From Xiphias gladius (taxonomy: Eukaryota > Chordata > Actinopteri > Istiophoriformes > Xiphiidae), in NCBI RefSeq assembly GCF_016859285.1, contig NC_053415.1, positions 23,441,501-23,505,500 of the forward strand: a stretch of DNA of 64,000 nt, in the 5' to 3' direction. Of the stretch, positions 24,730 through 37,650 are shown one piece after another. Numbering within the stretch: position 1 is the stretch's first letter; every line of letters starts with the position of its first letter. Position numbers and translations under genes: made by a program. Below the pieces are notes generated by a model that searched no databases, was not told the origin of the DNA, and saw only the letters and a program-made list of their open reading frames with translations.

Positions 24730-25015
24730 CCAACATAAGTGTCTTATTAAGGTGTTGGGCCACCACATGCCAACAGAACAGTTTCAATGCGCCTTGACAT
24801 CGATTCTACAAGTCTGTGGTACTCTGCTGGAGGGATGGACACCAGTCTTCCAAAAGATATTCCCTCATTTGGGGTTTTGGTGATGGTGATGGAGAGTGCT
24901 CTCTAACACGTTGGTCCAAAATCTCCCATGTGTGTTCAACTGGGTTGAGATCTGGTGACAGCGAGGGACGTAGCATATGATTAACTTCATTTTCATAATA
25001 GAGCAAACCATTCAC
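24730..25015 (-). mobile_element. Tc1/mariner transposase C-terminal remnant
   Basis: On the minus strand the peptide [20 protein letters not shown] is the Tc1-family block that holds the third catalytic acidic residue (SPDLNPIEHxWxxL). It is followed by SRCIETVLLACGGPTP-like sequence and an A/T-rich end. Frame disruptions and missing upstream domains show it is inactive. It lies in the first lats2 intron. Confidence 0.7.
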
Positions 25016-25289
25016 TGACTCGTTTCTCAGATTTTTCCTTTAATATTGTCATTGGTCTACATTTTGGCAATTCAAAGCCAAAATTTCTTCTTTTAATGGT
25101 TAATACATGTTGTTATAGATTGTACATGTTATCAGTGCATTGGAGCAGGGCATCAATTGAAAATACTAATATAACATGTAAAACGGGATTTAAATTCTAT
25201 GGAAACGTTTCATATAGTTGAGATTTTTAAAGTTCACTGTCGTTGGCCACTGTTATGCCAACAAGGATGAACTGGTGCTGAATTGAAAA

Positions 25290-25380
25290 AAAAATGTACA
25301 AAAGTTTTGATTAATCGATTAGTTTTTTGGGCTATATAATGTCAGGAAATGGCAAAAAAAAAAAAAAACCAACATGAAAT
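25290..25380. mobile_element. CTAG/GCTGCAAC MITE fragment
   Basis: TTGATTAATCGATTAGTTTTTTGGGCTATA, followed by GAAATGGCAAAA, matches an inner part of the MITE family seen at 18419 and 39560. It is only a fragment and the assignment is tentative. Confidence 0.35.
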
Positions 25381-28103
25381 GACTTGATTCTCAATAACAT
25401 CACATGGGACCAGTCTGGGACTGATATAACCTTGTAGCCTTGAGGTCAGATTCAGCATCATTAGTGCATGAGCAGTGCTGGTGCAATCCTAAAGCATAAT
25501 TCAGGAATGCTAGGGGTCGTAAAATGCCACCTGCCCCCCCACCTCAACACCACATCTAGGCATAGCTGTGGTTGCACAAGTCAGCCCCTTTCACTACATA
25601 CTTCTGCGACGTGGTCATCGGTAAACACCCTTATGAGAGAGCAGAGCTGCAACGTGGGGTCAAAAAAAGTCAGGAGCCCTCCCTGCCTTAGCCCCTCTGC
25701 CTGTGATGCTCCCCTGTGATCAGACATTTAACACTATTTGACAGTCTTATCTGGAGGAACATACTCCGCATTCTGCCACAGCAACGTTACTCCTCCAGGG
25801 CAGATGGGATGACGTGTGGAACAAATGCACATGTTCCTGTCAGAAGCTTCACGTGAGGGCCGACAATCCAACGTGAAACACTTACAGAACGTCCGGGGAG
25901 ACACAAAGAGATGTGGGGTGTTTGGAAGGTTTTTGCTGCAGTGAATAGAGAGGACGAGAAGACAGGGAGCAACGAGATTGAGGGTAATGAGCACAAAATT
26001 TTACAACAAACACAGACAGACTGTGGCACAAGCTGTGTTTGGCTGTGACTGTGAATCCAAAGCTCATGCTGTTGCCACTGTTTTTGTACTGGTGCACTGA
26101 AAGTTCAAATTTGTTGAGCTTTGACCCGAGTTGCGCTAGCCATTGTGGGTGCAGCCACTTGCTGTTGACCACTGCTTGAACTGCAACATGGACAAAAAAC
26201 AGATAAGCCTACTCGTGTTTCTGAATTTCCAGAATACAATAAAAAGCTGACCTCAGATCAGACTACACAAAAAGGACGGGCCTATTTGCTTGGTGGAATA
26301 TCAGCCGGCAGATGCAGGTTCAACGTTTGTTACAAAAACACGGTTTGAATCTCTGAGACATAGCCATCTACTGCTAACAACATCTGCATTGTAGATAAGC
26401 CCTACTGGGAGTTTCTTAGAGGTAAATACTGCGCCCACCTACAAGAACACGCAGCACAAGACCTTTGTTTTCCGCTGTGATGCGAATACATCTTAAGAGT
26501 CTACAGCCATACAAGTAGCTCTGTGGGGCTGTACTTTGGCACCGCCGTGCTTTGAGCTAAGTGCTGAAGATGACTGACTGCCTAAAAAAAAAGGTTCTTT
26601 TGTTTGTTTATTTCGGTCAAATTTGGTTTGAATGTCTGCGCAGTCCGTCAAACTTGCCCGTCATGGTAGGTTTGACTTTCATTGTAGTGCAGATGATGTT
26701 AGACCATAACTGATCTTCTCCAAGGACAATATCATATTAGATTTATCTGTCTGACATTAGTAGCTATATGTGACATGCCCGTCACTCAGCTGAATTAACA
26801 GTTTGTGTTTGATGTGTTTATTGAAAGACAAAAATGGAGATTATGTAATGTTTGCATTACTAAATTAATGAGCTTGAATGCAACTGACTAAATCAAACCT
26901 TTTGGGGCTTCTTGGATGATTAAGGGAGATTATTGCATCCTCTTTTTACTTTTTTTCTACATTTGGGTTCCACTTAACTTAAGTCTCACTTTCATAGCCA
27001 AGCAAAACATCTTGACGGAAGACCCTGAAACTGACAGGCAGGTTGGTGTCCTGTCCAACTGAACGGCTCACAAGCTTCAAATATCTTTAGAGAAGATTTC
27101 CGTTTTGCTGGCAGGTGATGTCTACTCTCCAGATACCAATCTGGTTTGTTATCAACATGGAACAACGGCCAGACAAAATCCCATTCTGGCAGGTTAAAAC
27201 TTGGCTTGGTTTTAAAATCTTGGCTGCTGTTCCAACCCTTTTGTTGAGCAATCAACCTTTAAATGATGTGCTTGCATTTCGAAAAGTCTGAATGGCAGGT
27301 AGATTAGTAAAAGAAAATCACCCAATTATTTAACCCACAATTATCATGACACATGACAGTAACTGATGAGTTGAAAGCGTTCCTTCCAGGAAATCTATTA
27401 TTCTATATATCAGGACACCTTTTGTGATTATGCCACACCCACTTAAAGGCATAAAAGGCAAGCTGTGTTAAGTTGTTTTAAAAATTTGTTTGAGGTCAGT
27501 TTAACCCATGGTTATGTCTGTGTCATCGGTAAGAGTACTGATGCTTAACATTCCAGTGTGATTATCCTGGTTATTTTTAATAACTAAAGTTATTACCATT
27601 ATTTGCAGTTGTCACGAAAAATAACTAAACCTGCAGATTTTTTTCCACTTCCATTCCCACTTCCGGTGCAGACAGGAAGTTAAAAGACTTTGTTGTAGCT
27701 GTAATGCACAAGGTCAATAGAGTTCAAGAGTTGTCAGAGTTGTTTTGGGCTTCCAGGGATCAGAAAGTAAAAATCAAAGTTGCTGCCGGCACCCAAAATA
27801 TAAAATCCATTCACTTTTGTTTTCTAGGTCAAATTCAGGCAAATGTGGCAACCATACAGCATAATTACAACAATGAGGTGTTTTAGATTCAGCTGTCATT
27901 CGCACCTCTGACTAGCTTCTTCCTTATAGCAGCAGTGGCTGAGGCTCATGGATATTGTAGTATTTAGAACTATCCACCACACCAAACTGACATAAAAACC
28001 AGGACTTCTCAGAAACTACGCTGAAATACTCCAAATTGATTGGTCATAACGCAGACCTACGGTATCATTACATTATCCAGGAGACTCCCATGTGTCTGTG
28101 TTG
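25381..28103. other. lats2 first intron, no recognised feature
   Basis: No coding block, RNA gene or transposon end was recognised here. Open frames at 25468-25719 and 25882-26172 have no repeated or conserved character. Confidence 0.5.
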
Positions 28104-28695
28104 AGGAACACCAGTGATGGAAAGTAACTATGTACATTTACTCAAGTACTGTACTTCAGTACAATTTTGAGGTACTCACACTTGACTTGAGTATTTCCAT
28201 TTAATGCTGCTTTATACTTCCACTCCATTTGAAAAAGAAATGTTGTACTTTCTACTCCATTATATTTATTTGACAGCCTTAGTTATTAGTTACTTTTAAG
28301 ATGAAGAATTTACACAATAGATAATATAAGAAGCTTTTAAACACTGTTAAAGATTCAACCAGTGGTTTCCAGCCTATTTGGCCTCTGAAGTCTTACAAAA
28401 AGCATTGTGTGTAGTTGCGGTCACATTTCAGATGTCTACGAGTTGTTAACAGCTCCACCAAAAACAGTGGTTTTTCCTTCTAAATTTCTCAAATGGTTTC
28501 ATCAGTAAGAGGGACCAAACCATTAATTTTACTTTAATACTTTAACTACATTTTGCTGCAAATACTTAGGTACTTTAACTTAAGTAGGATTTTTCATGCA
28601 GGACTTTTACTTGTAACGGCGTATTTTTACATTGCCGTATTGTTACTTTTACTTAAGTAAAGGGTCTAAATACTTCTTCCACCACTGGGGAACGC
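28104..28695. mobile_element. hAT-like MITE with terminal inverted repeats and 8-bp TSD
   Basis: The element at 28112-28687 starts CAGTGATGGAAAGTAACTA and ends with the inverted CTTCTTCCACCACTG. The interior repeats TACTTTTACTTAAGTA-type motifs. The flanking octamers AGGAACAC (28104-28111) and GGGAACGC (28688-28695) match at six of eight positions. TIRs starting CAG with 8-bp duplications are characteristic of hAT elements. It is non-coding, so non-autonomous. Confidence 0.75.
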
Positions 28696-28699
28696 TGAG

Positions 28700-30480
28700 G
28701 ATCTTATTAAAAGAAAACTTTCAAATGGGAATTTAAAGTGGGGAAAAATACCACATGTGAAGATTTGGGTCTTATGCAACGCTAAAGACAATAAACTGTG
28801 GAAAATTTGATTATTGTGTGTGATTTTGCATATATTTACCACATTTTTAAAATTCCTTATATAGATAGAAAAAAATATGTTCTTGGCTACTGCCCAGTAG
28901 ATGCAGAGGAAGACTGGGATCATGGCTTTCACACCAGAGTAGCCAAACATAAGAAGCTGTTGAACTACATCCCCGCCCGCCTCCTCCCTGGCAGTCTCCA
29001 TCCCTTAGGGCCATTTCTAAGAAGGACACAGCACTCGCTGTTTGTACAGATAAAACTTTGTATAGACAAAAACATGTTTTTTTTTATATAATGGTGGGAG
29101 GCAGGGTAAGGTGGGGCCAAGCAGGATAAATGTTGCCCCATCTCTGGCATCTCTTGCCTCCATTCCTGCGATGCTTTAGGCGCCAAGTCCGACCAATGAG
29201 CATGCCATTCCACAAGTAACTACAAGTAAACTCATACCACCGTTGAATCATGGGACAGTCTACGCTGACCAAAATAAACCAAAAAAACAAGATCTATGGA
29301 TGATCTCTGTCTGGAAATAGGCTGTAGGAGTGTGTTTGGGGCAGGTCCAACCTTAAAAATTTACCAGAAAATAAATGTACAAACATATTTCTCCACTGAC
29401 AACCACACCTCATACACACAGCATACTTAACCCTCTTCATCAACACATACCTAAGCCTTATCTCTACTTTGACTTAACTCTAAACCTCACCTTTGACTCT
29501 AAATTGGAAAACATTCAACCTGGAAATGGGAAGAAACATTCAGCTTCGCAAAAAATATTCACACTTGATGCTCCACAAATTGTTTACTGAAGAAAAAAAC
29601 CATCCTAATGTGTCATTAAGTCTGATGCTGAGTATCAAAATCTTGATTTGTGTAAAATAAATAGATAATTCTGCCTGTTTAGACAATTTTCCTGTGAAAG
29701 TGAAATTTTCGAAGAAACTACATCACAAAATGATCATAAACATGTCACCTCAAAATCTCCATTAGGTAAGTTGACCTGCACAAGGAAACAAGTGAAACAT
29801 TTGTGTCCTCAACAGGTGTTTTCATACGTTTTTGGGAAAAACAACCACTCAACTGAACGTCAAAGCCAATGTGAATCACTTTATCTTGCAGTTCCTCTAA
29901 CGGCCCCTAGATGTTGACTACAAATTCACTGAAGTGGAAGGGGGAAAAAAAAAAACATCTCTTTGGAAGCAGCTTATTTTCCACAAGGCCTTTGGTTTAT
30001 AGCTAAAAGAATCAAAAAAAAAAAAAACTTCACAGCGTGTATCTTGTTTGTGAACTCTTATGTGGAGGATTTTAAAGCTTAAAGGGGGATGCATGTTCTG
30101 GGTTGTGTTCCATCACACTGTGCTGTGCTGGTTGCTCGCTCTACTTCAGATCCACTAAGGTTTCCCACCCTTTGCCAAAATACACTGTAGTTTTACTGTT
30201 GTTGAGTTATTTGCCCCTTCTGACAATATTTTGGGGAAGAAATATGTTCCAAGATCTTTTACTCAGCACAGAGTATTAGGTAACGGGAGCAGCTCACAGA
30301 TTAAAATTTGACCCTTTCCCGACTGCTGCCAGACTCTATCAGTGTTGCCCAGATTATGTCTAATCTGTCTGATAGATTTCAGAGAATCTGGGTGCTAATG
30401 CCTCTTCTCTATTTGGCAAATTGTGCAGGAGGAGGAAAGGAACAGATCTTCCTGACTGCGAGGCTGGTGTAGCCTACAGG
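28700..30480. other. lats2 first intron, no recognised feature
   Basis: AT-rich intronic DNA. The region 29390-29500 has CA- and CCTAA-like patches resembling microsatellite flanks. No gene was recognised. Confidence 0.45.
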
Positions 30481-30494
30481 CTTGATCAACAGGT

Positions 30495-30560
30495 GAGATA
30501 AATAAATAAGCAAATCTTTATTTATACAGCACTTTTCAAAACAAAAGTTACAAAGTGCTT
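30495..30560 (-). mobile_element. LINE/SINE 3'-tail fragment
   Basis: TCTTTATTTATACAGCACTT, followed by TTCAAAACAAAAGTTACAAAGTGCTT, is the reverse complement of the common fish L2/SINE tail (AAGTGCTTTGTAAC...TATAAATAAAGA). Confidence 0.55.
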
Positions 30561-31249
30561 GTGTCTGTAAAGTAAGCTCAAGTGGTGTGTAACTCCCCCT
30601 GGAAAGATTATTTAAGCAATGTTTTTTTTGTTTTGTTTTAAATGTATTTTGTCGTGTGACTTTGTTTCAAGTCTCCTGTGTGTAAACGTACATTTCTCCT
30701 TATGGGAGAGTAGATTTTAAAAAACAGGTAGGATCGTAGAAACCCTGTAATCTGAGCCAAGGTTAAGAGAAGAGACGATAAATGATAAATCCAGCTTCAG
30801 CATTCCAAACGTCCCTCAGGCATTCACCGACGACCCATGGTTGTCATCCATCTCCAAAGTCAGACACACATGCACGTCAAAATTCAGCCCAGGCCTTGGC
30901 CCAGCGCAGGCACCGGAGTTTACATCCAGCGGAAACAGTGGCTGCCTCATCCCAAATTTCACCAAATCTCTTTCACTATTTTTCCACCCAGTTTTTCGCT
31001 TTATTTTCAAGGCGAGGGACCTGTAGTCACCTGCCGGTGCACAAGAACACACACAAAACATCTTAAATGACCACAGCCAACATCTGCCTGCATCTGTTTG
31101 AGGCCCAGTGATTTCCCACTGCAGTCACCCCTGTGATTCTTGCCTGACAGATGCCTCTGCCCTGCCTGACAGGATTAGATCCAGCTGTGGCTCGATACCT
31201 GACAACGCGCTGTTGCACCATCATAGTTTAACTATAACAGGCCTCATTG

Positions 31250-31287
31250 TTTTTAAAAAAATAAAAATAAAAATAAAAATAAAAAAT
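31250..31287. repeat. A-rich (AAAAAT)n repeat
   Basis: A short run of AAAAATA-type units, AT-only sequence in the first lats2 intron. Confidence 0.8.
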
Positions 31288-31458
31288 GACCTTCCGCCTT
31301 AGGAAATAGACTGGCAGGAAGTTAAAGTTACTAAATAAAACTCGGATGCTGTGATCTGGTTTGCATAACTAAGGCCTGCTGCTCAGCATTCAGTGGAGTT
31401 GACTGGCGCTGGCGTTCCTAACAAATAAAACACCTGAACTGATAAGACTGTCAGGCAG

Positions 31459-31546
31459 GAAGAGAGAGAGAGAAAGAAAGAGAGACAGAGACAGAGACAG
31501 AGAGAGAGAGAGAGAGAGACGGTGTGTGTGTGTGTGTGTGTGTGTT
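31459..31546. repeat. Compound (GA)n / (GACAGA)n / (GT)n microsatellite
   Basis: GA and GACAGA units run straight into about 13 GT units. Confidence 0.93.
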
Positions 31547-32462
31547 TGAGCGTAGTAGTAATACACCTGAATGAAACACATGTTTGCATCAGTGCCAAAC
31601 TATGCAGGACTTTAGGACCTAGAATAGTGAAAATAGCACATTTAAAACAAATCCTCTCCATACGTCGGCATAATAACTTTTCCCATAATAACAGTTGTCC
31701 CATCATGTTATATGTGAAAAATTAAAATCTGATCCAACAATTTCAGGCCCAGTTTGGAGACTTTTGAACCACAAGTCACAGAGTCCTGGCTTTTCCACTA
31801 AAACACCGAACTGAGCGCAGGGATCTTCTGAGACACCACAGCTTAGCAACAAATATATAACCGGATAGCTCCTGGATCTCCTGTGCTGTAACTCAGTGGA
31901 GTTAGAGGCCCCTTAGGTTGGAGTCCCCGGCAAAAAAAAAGACTCGGCATAAATTGAGCGTAACTGCAATTACTTGAAATTATCACCAGGGGATAATGTA
32001 AAAAAGAAAAACAAAGAAAAAGGGGGAACAAAAAGACTTGTGTTTGGAGGTTTACTCTCCACATTTTGCTTTAAAACCGTTACAAAATGGTGTCTGTGTA
32101 GTTTACAGTCTTTGCATTAGGGCCCCTGGACATGAAAACGATAGGAAACCCCTGTTTTAACGTCCTGTGGCCTTCTCAACGCTGGGGCTTGTGGACGCGG
32201 GGGGGGGGTGGTGGGCTGAGAGGGCAACACCAGAAAACCCCTATGCAGACATACTTGACTTTTAACCCCCCCACCCCAAAGAGAGGTTTAAAAAAAACAC
32301 AACAACAAAAAAAACAAAGAAAAACATTCAGTTTTCTTTATCCCTCACTTTAACACACGCGTGACGGGACCCCCCCCCCTCCATGTCTCTCTCTCAGCAA
32401 CAAGTCGTGGAAATAAGTTACACCACCACTCCCCTCCCCAAAAAAGGTAACTCTCAACTTAC

Positions 32463-32700
32463 CATGTGATAGAAGCAGCGAGAATAACTCAAGATTGGGG
32501 AGCGAATCCAGTCAAACGGCGACTTTCCCAAAAAACGTCCGTTTCTCCGTCCGCGGAGCGCGCGGAGACAGCCGACTGGGGTGGTGGTGGTGGTGGGTGG
32601 GGGGGGCGGCTCAGTGAAGACGGAGGAGCTGGGTGAATATGATGAAATGAGCCTCCATTTTCTCCCCAGACTCCAGGCAGGATCAGAAATGCAGCACAAA
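32463..32700 (-). other. lats2: Putative lats2 non-coding first exon
   Basis: On the minus strand CACATG|GTAAGTTGAG gives a strong donor, with the exon's last base at 32463. Upstream lies GC-rich, CpG-containing sequence without a LATS2-like reading frame. Vertebrate LATS2 genes have a non-coding first exon, so this is the likely one. The transcription start is not fixed by sequence alone; the upper bound is approximate. Confidence 0.5.
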
Positions 32701-33020
32701 GTTGGACACTCGCTGCATTGTTAACATTCCTCGGGTCACGTGAGGGACCGACGCACGTCAGCACCGGACCGAAGATCGTCTGTTGCAAACACGACCCACT
32801 CGCCGCGGCCACCGGGTTGGGTTTTTTTTTTTTTTTTTTCTCTCGTTGTCGCGCCCGACCGACGGCTGCTCCCGCCGAACGCGAATAGGGCCGAGGCCTG
32901 CATCCGCCGGGATCCCGGCGCAGGGCGCGGCCGGATTGGCGTGCTGGGATGGCCCCTCGGTGGCAGAAAAATCCGTTGGTTTGAGGCCGACGTGATTTGA
33001 AAATTGATGGGTAACAAATG
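32480..33020 (-). promoter_or_regulatory. GC-rich (CpG-island-like) promoter region of lats2
   Basis: A sharp rise in GC and CpG density stands out from the AT-rich surroundings (for example 32536-32575 and 32855-32960). It contains an E-box CACGTG at 32737-32742 and a 19-20-base T-run at about 32821-32840. No TATA box is evident, which fits a CpG-type promoter. Confidence 0.55.
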
Positions 33021-33084
33021 GGCCCTCCACAGCTCCTCCTGCATAAGCACCAAGACCCCCAGGCTGGAAGCCGTGGTCGTTTTG

Positions 33085-33250
33085 TAGTCATTTTGTGCAT
33101 CTCTGCAGCCGTTTAAGATTTTTGTGGTTGTTTTCTGTCTCTTTTTTGGTCGCTGCCCGTCTCTGTGGTCATTCTGAGTCAATTTGAAGCTGTTTTGAGT
33201 ATTTTGTGATCATTTTGCGTGTCTCTGTAGTTGTTTTGCTAATATTTGTT
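33085..33250. repeat. Degenerate minisatellite-like tract
   Basis: Repeated TTTTGTG / GTCTCTGTGGTCATTTTG units make up this tract. It is related to the longer tract at 41470-41935. Confidence 0.6.
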
Positions 33251-33259
33251 GACGGAGAG

Positions 33260-36200
33260 TCAATCAATTAACTTGGGCTTTAAGGAACAAGGAATAACCT
33301 GAATAATCTGAATAATAGAAATGGAAGCGATTTGATAAAAAACGCTTTACACCCAGCAACCACAATATAAACTAAAGGTATTAAGGTCTAGGTCCTGTCC
33401 CTCTATGGGACAAGGCCACTAGATGGAGGACTGAGGACACGTCCCAGTTGTGGTGATTTCAGACACATTTGTGATTAATCAGATCTTGTGGACCCAAATT
33501 ATATAAAGTGAAGCTTGCATTGCTGTCTACCATCAGGGCCGCCAAAGGCTGAAAATTTCAAACTCTACACATAGTGACTTTAAAAGATTTTTTTTTTTTT
33601 TCTTTTAAAAGCAACAGAGTGAGAGGTCTCGCTTTTTCCTCCACTCTGACCGCACATATTCTAGGCGGGGCTTCCTCCAATGCATTTCTCTCTTTGATAA
33701 ATGAAAAAATATCAGTGCATTACTCAGTCACTCCTCGCTGGCTTTTGGAAGGAATCTTTACTAATGATCCACAGACCCATGAATCAATGTGAAGGCAGAT
33801 AAAAAGGTCTATAGTCTGTTATCATTATGTCCAACGCGTGGACCAGAAAAGGGGACAGCACAGGCACCACAAAACTTAAATACCTAAATACACATATAGA
33901 CACACTGGGGGGAAAAAAAAAAAAAAAAAAAAAAATTAAAATCCTTGGTTGCATTTCTCAAACTTTAATTTTTTAAGTTACATAGGCAATAATGAAGAAA
34001 AACTGAAGAAATAAAACCTTTAGAGGTTACACATCATGGAAGCACATGCACCCATAACAATAAAAGGCAAACAGCATGGCAGTAGAAGTGTGGTGTGAGG
34101 TGGGAGATAAACACAGATAGCTCAGACAAAATATCGGGTTTACAAAAAAACATAGGCGTTAACCATTTCGTCTCTGAAGATTTTTCATTCATCTCAACTT
34201 AAAAACTTCTTTTCGAGTAGGATTTAATGAAAGTTGAACCATCGACCACTGGCCAAAATCGCTCTCCCTTTTAGAAAAACCCAAATGAAATATCTGTGTT
34301 CTTTCCCACTGAAAGAAATTCAACCAACATTTATCTATCAAAGGTTTTGCTATTAAGTAGTCTTAACACTGGTATTCGACTGGTCCCCTCTGTTACCAAT
34401 CCTCTACAGGACATGCTTCATTTTATGCTTTCAGAGGCAGCAACAGCAATAAATAAGGAAATTCAAGGAAAAAAGGACCCATTTCAATGTCTTGCTACCA
34501 TTTTTAAATTATTATTCTCGGTCTAGCAGCAACTCTCATGTCTAAACATCGTCTTCTCCATCCTTTAACCAACAAGGATTCAAGTTCACCAGTTTGCAGA
34601 TATCAGTGTGGTGAGTCTAAGACTTAACTTCGGAAAAGAAGCATGTCTGGTCATCAAAAAAAAGCACAGGTATCACCGGAGATACAACTGCTTAAAGAAA
34701 CGCTTATTTCAGAATTTTTTAAATGCATGTATGAGTATATATATTTTTTTTTAGCAGCGCTGATTAATTTCATGTTTCTGTTTTGTTTAGCGTAAACGGA
34801 AGACTTAACTTCAGAAGTGGCAACCAGCATGGCTTCCTAACGAAAAAAAGAAAATCCACCTCACCAGCAAAAAAATTAAAGACATCACAGGTAGAGAGGA
34901 AATCCGTTTGATGTGCTTACGTAACCCCAGCAGCATACATTATGAGCACGTGAAAAAACATAACGGGTCAGGAAAGACACGGCCATCCGAGGCGGACACC
35001 CAGGGGCCTGAGAACAGAAGGCACATTCCACTTTGGGGTACCATAGCGTGCCTATCTGCACCCAACACCGCCTATGAACCCAACACCTTTTAAAGCCTGG
35101 GACCAGAACTGAGCCAGTTTACTCTCTGTTGTCGGAGCAGGCTTCCCATTGTCTGAAAAACCTCCTCCAATTAATTTTAGGCCCTGAACCAAAGCACAAG
35201 AACCGCTGTTGTAATATTTAAACCCCCCCCCCCGAATAAAACCAAACTTTCTCTTATGAAATAAATTATAAATCGCAGTATAATTACTTGACATCATTTG
35301 GAATTTATACCCATTCAATGCTAAAAGGAGGAATAATATACATCAAAACTGAATGGGAACATTTACTGTACACACACAAAGCTGAGCGAGTAATGATAAA
35401 GGAGGCTTTCCACATTTAGCTTAGTAAAGAAACCAGAATGTGGTCTAAAGCATACTGTATGATGCAAAAATAAATATCCGTAGAAAACGCAGGCTGATTC
35501 TTAACAGCAGTACCAGTTTTACAAACTAAGGCACCAGCAACGCCGGGCAACAGAAGACACATTTCAGTAAGCAGGGTCTTGTTTCACGCAAGCAACTCTG
35601 AAACTATGAGATGATTTGCTCAAGATATACTGTATATCAAAACAGATTTTTCAGTTCATATGACTACATGTAAGCCCACATCTGAGCCTAAAGTGACAAA
35701 CTATTAAAAACATCAAAAACACATTTCACTGGCTGGTAACCTTTCTTGAAACTAGCCTCCAGCCTTGTACTCCAGCAGAGACATTTCTGTGGTATGTACT
35801 CATGGTTCAACATGGTTACAATCAATTAGAACTGAACACATTGAATAAAACCGATGAGAATTAATCCGTCACAAATTAAACGTACATTCTCCGAGTGCTG
35901 AGGCCGACATCGCTCAGCCAAACAAACTTAATTAAACCTCGTCAACAACTCTTCCGTGTCTGACTCAGAGCGAACGCTGGATGCCTTTAGGAAATGGTTG
36001 CCCTTTTCCTTTCATAAATTATTTCTTCAGTCACTTGTAATGATACTTTGATTCAGTGTGACTGTAAAGAATCGCAGAAGCATGTAAAAAAGAACGACGC
36101 TCAATTGCAGTGCACAAATGCCTGCCTATGAGGTTTTCCTTTGTGAGCTGTAAGTGTCCACATCATGAGTTTGTCCTGGTCCCTGCTATGTGACATTAGA

Positions 36201-37650
36201 GCAACGTATATTTATGGAGAATGAACCTTGAATCATGGGGGGGACCAAAAAAAAAACAAAAAAAAAAACAAAAACAAAAAAACAAAAAAAACAACAAACA
36301 CTATTCTTTCCTTGCTCACCAGCACAAAGAACATTTTTAGAAATCCCAAACTTTGTATTAAATACGAAGGCTTAGTCATTTTAGAGAAACGCTGTATTTG
36401 AATATTTACAAAAGAAAAAAAAAGTTACCAGCACAAATGTTGTTAAACACTAGTGCGGCTTGGTAAATATTGACATCATTGTTAATCATACAGCCCAGGC
36501 TGGAACCGCTGAGTGGACAAGCATCAACCGCGCCCACCACCATGAGTGGTGTATTACAGTAAATCCTGACCTGTGGTGAAAATCGTTCATCTTTTTGGTC
36601 CATTTCAGTTAATTTACCAGCCAGCAGTTTAAGTTTCTGCAGGAAAGGGCTGTTTAGTCTGTGTAAAAAAAATCAATACCAGTAAGTCCCTGTTAAAGAG
36701 GACCTCTGCAATTCCAACATGTGTTGTCAACCAGGAAGATATAGCACGTACTGTAGATTAACACCGGACCGGTCATCCCACGGTGACTGCGTTCTATTGT
36801 TAAAAGCTCAAGCTGGCCGGCAAAAAATGTCTGAAAATGCCACGATACGATTAATCTAAAGTGTATCCAGTAATAAATCAAAACCTTCATTAACCATGAC
36901 AAGTTTCTATCCCTGCAAGGTGAAGAGGCAGGAGAAACCCTATCTAAGAGCTGCATTATTATGCATGCTACATACATTTTTGTATTGTGTGTACTGTTCT
37001 TGATTTATAAGCGGGGATGCTACGAAAAAGCTTTGTTTAACCAACAAACCTCCTTTCTGCAAGAGAGGGAGAAAATAATCAGTTAAGTCAGCTGCTGTAG
37101 TCTTTGCTGGGAAGGAAAAAAAACTTGCAGACTCTTGCATGGCACAGGACTGGATTAGTGGGAACACTGCCCGCAAAACCCAAACTGCAGTTTACATACT
37201 TCAGTATTTACAAATGGCTAATGAAGACGAACTTAAAAGATACATTTTACTCACGTTTGTCATTCGAAACCTAAATTTCGCTGAAAACAAACAAACAAAC
37301 AAACAAACAAACAAACAAACAAAAACAAAAAAAACCCCAAAAACGTCCTCCGCAAGTCTGCAATTCTTTGTCAGCTGAGTTGCATAACTTAATGACATCA
37401 CATCTTAGCAATGGGGTTTCTGGATTTGGGAGTAGTGTTCCTATTTCCACGTATAAACTGACCCAGATAACAGGGAGTCACACACACTCCAAGTGAGCAT
37501 TAAAGTGGATAAGAATAAATTAATTTTCTGTAGTAATCATGTAGTGTTGACACAGGGATGTGGTGGGAGAACATGGAGTAAGGTCCAAAGCAGTAAAGGG
37601 AACTTAAGTGCCTGACCAGCATTAAGGAGCACTAGGCATTTCTGTACGAA
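33260..37650. other. Gap between lats2 promoter and THAP gene, possibly the THAP gene's 3' UTR
   Basis: No coding sequence was recognised in these 4.4 kb. It contains few recognisable transposon fragments compared with the introns, and several A-runs (33911-33936, 36245-36295). On the minus strand an ATTAAA hexamer (TTTAAT at 33963-33968) lies about 30 bases before that A/T run. A long 3' UTR of the THAP-transposase gene reaching about 33.94 kb is therefore possible but unproven. Confidence 0.35.
37284..37333. repeat. (CAAA)n microsatellite
   Basis: About ten CAAA units, then an A-rich continuation. Confidence 0.93.

Noticed and set aside
32489..33182. Overlapping open frames of 140-200 codons in the GC-rich region at 32.5-33.2 kb
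   Set aside because: High GC lowers stop frequency; the frames span a homopolymer T-run, have no domain and cover a probable promoter and 5' UTR.
33001..37650. Possible sap18 or xpo4 exons next to lats2
   Set aside because: No peptide in any listed frame resembled SAP18 or exportin-4. A sensitive search was not possible here, so this is absence of evidence only.
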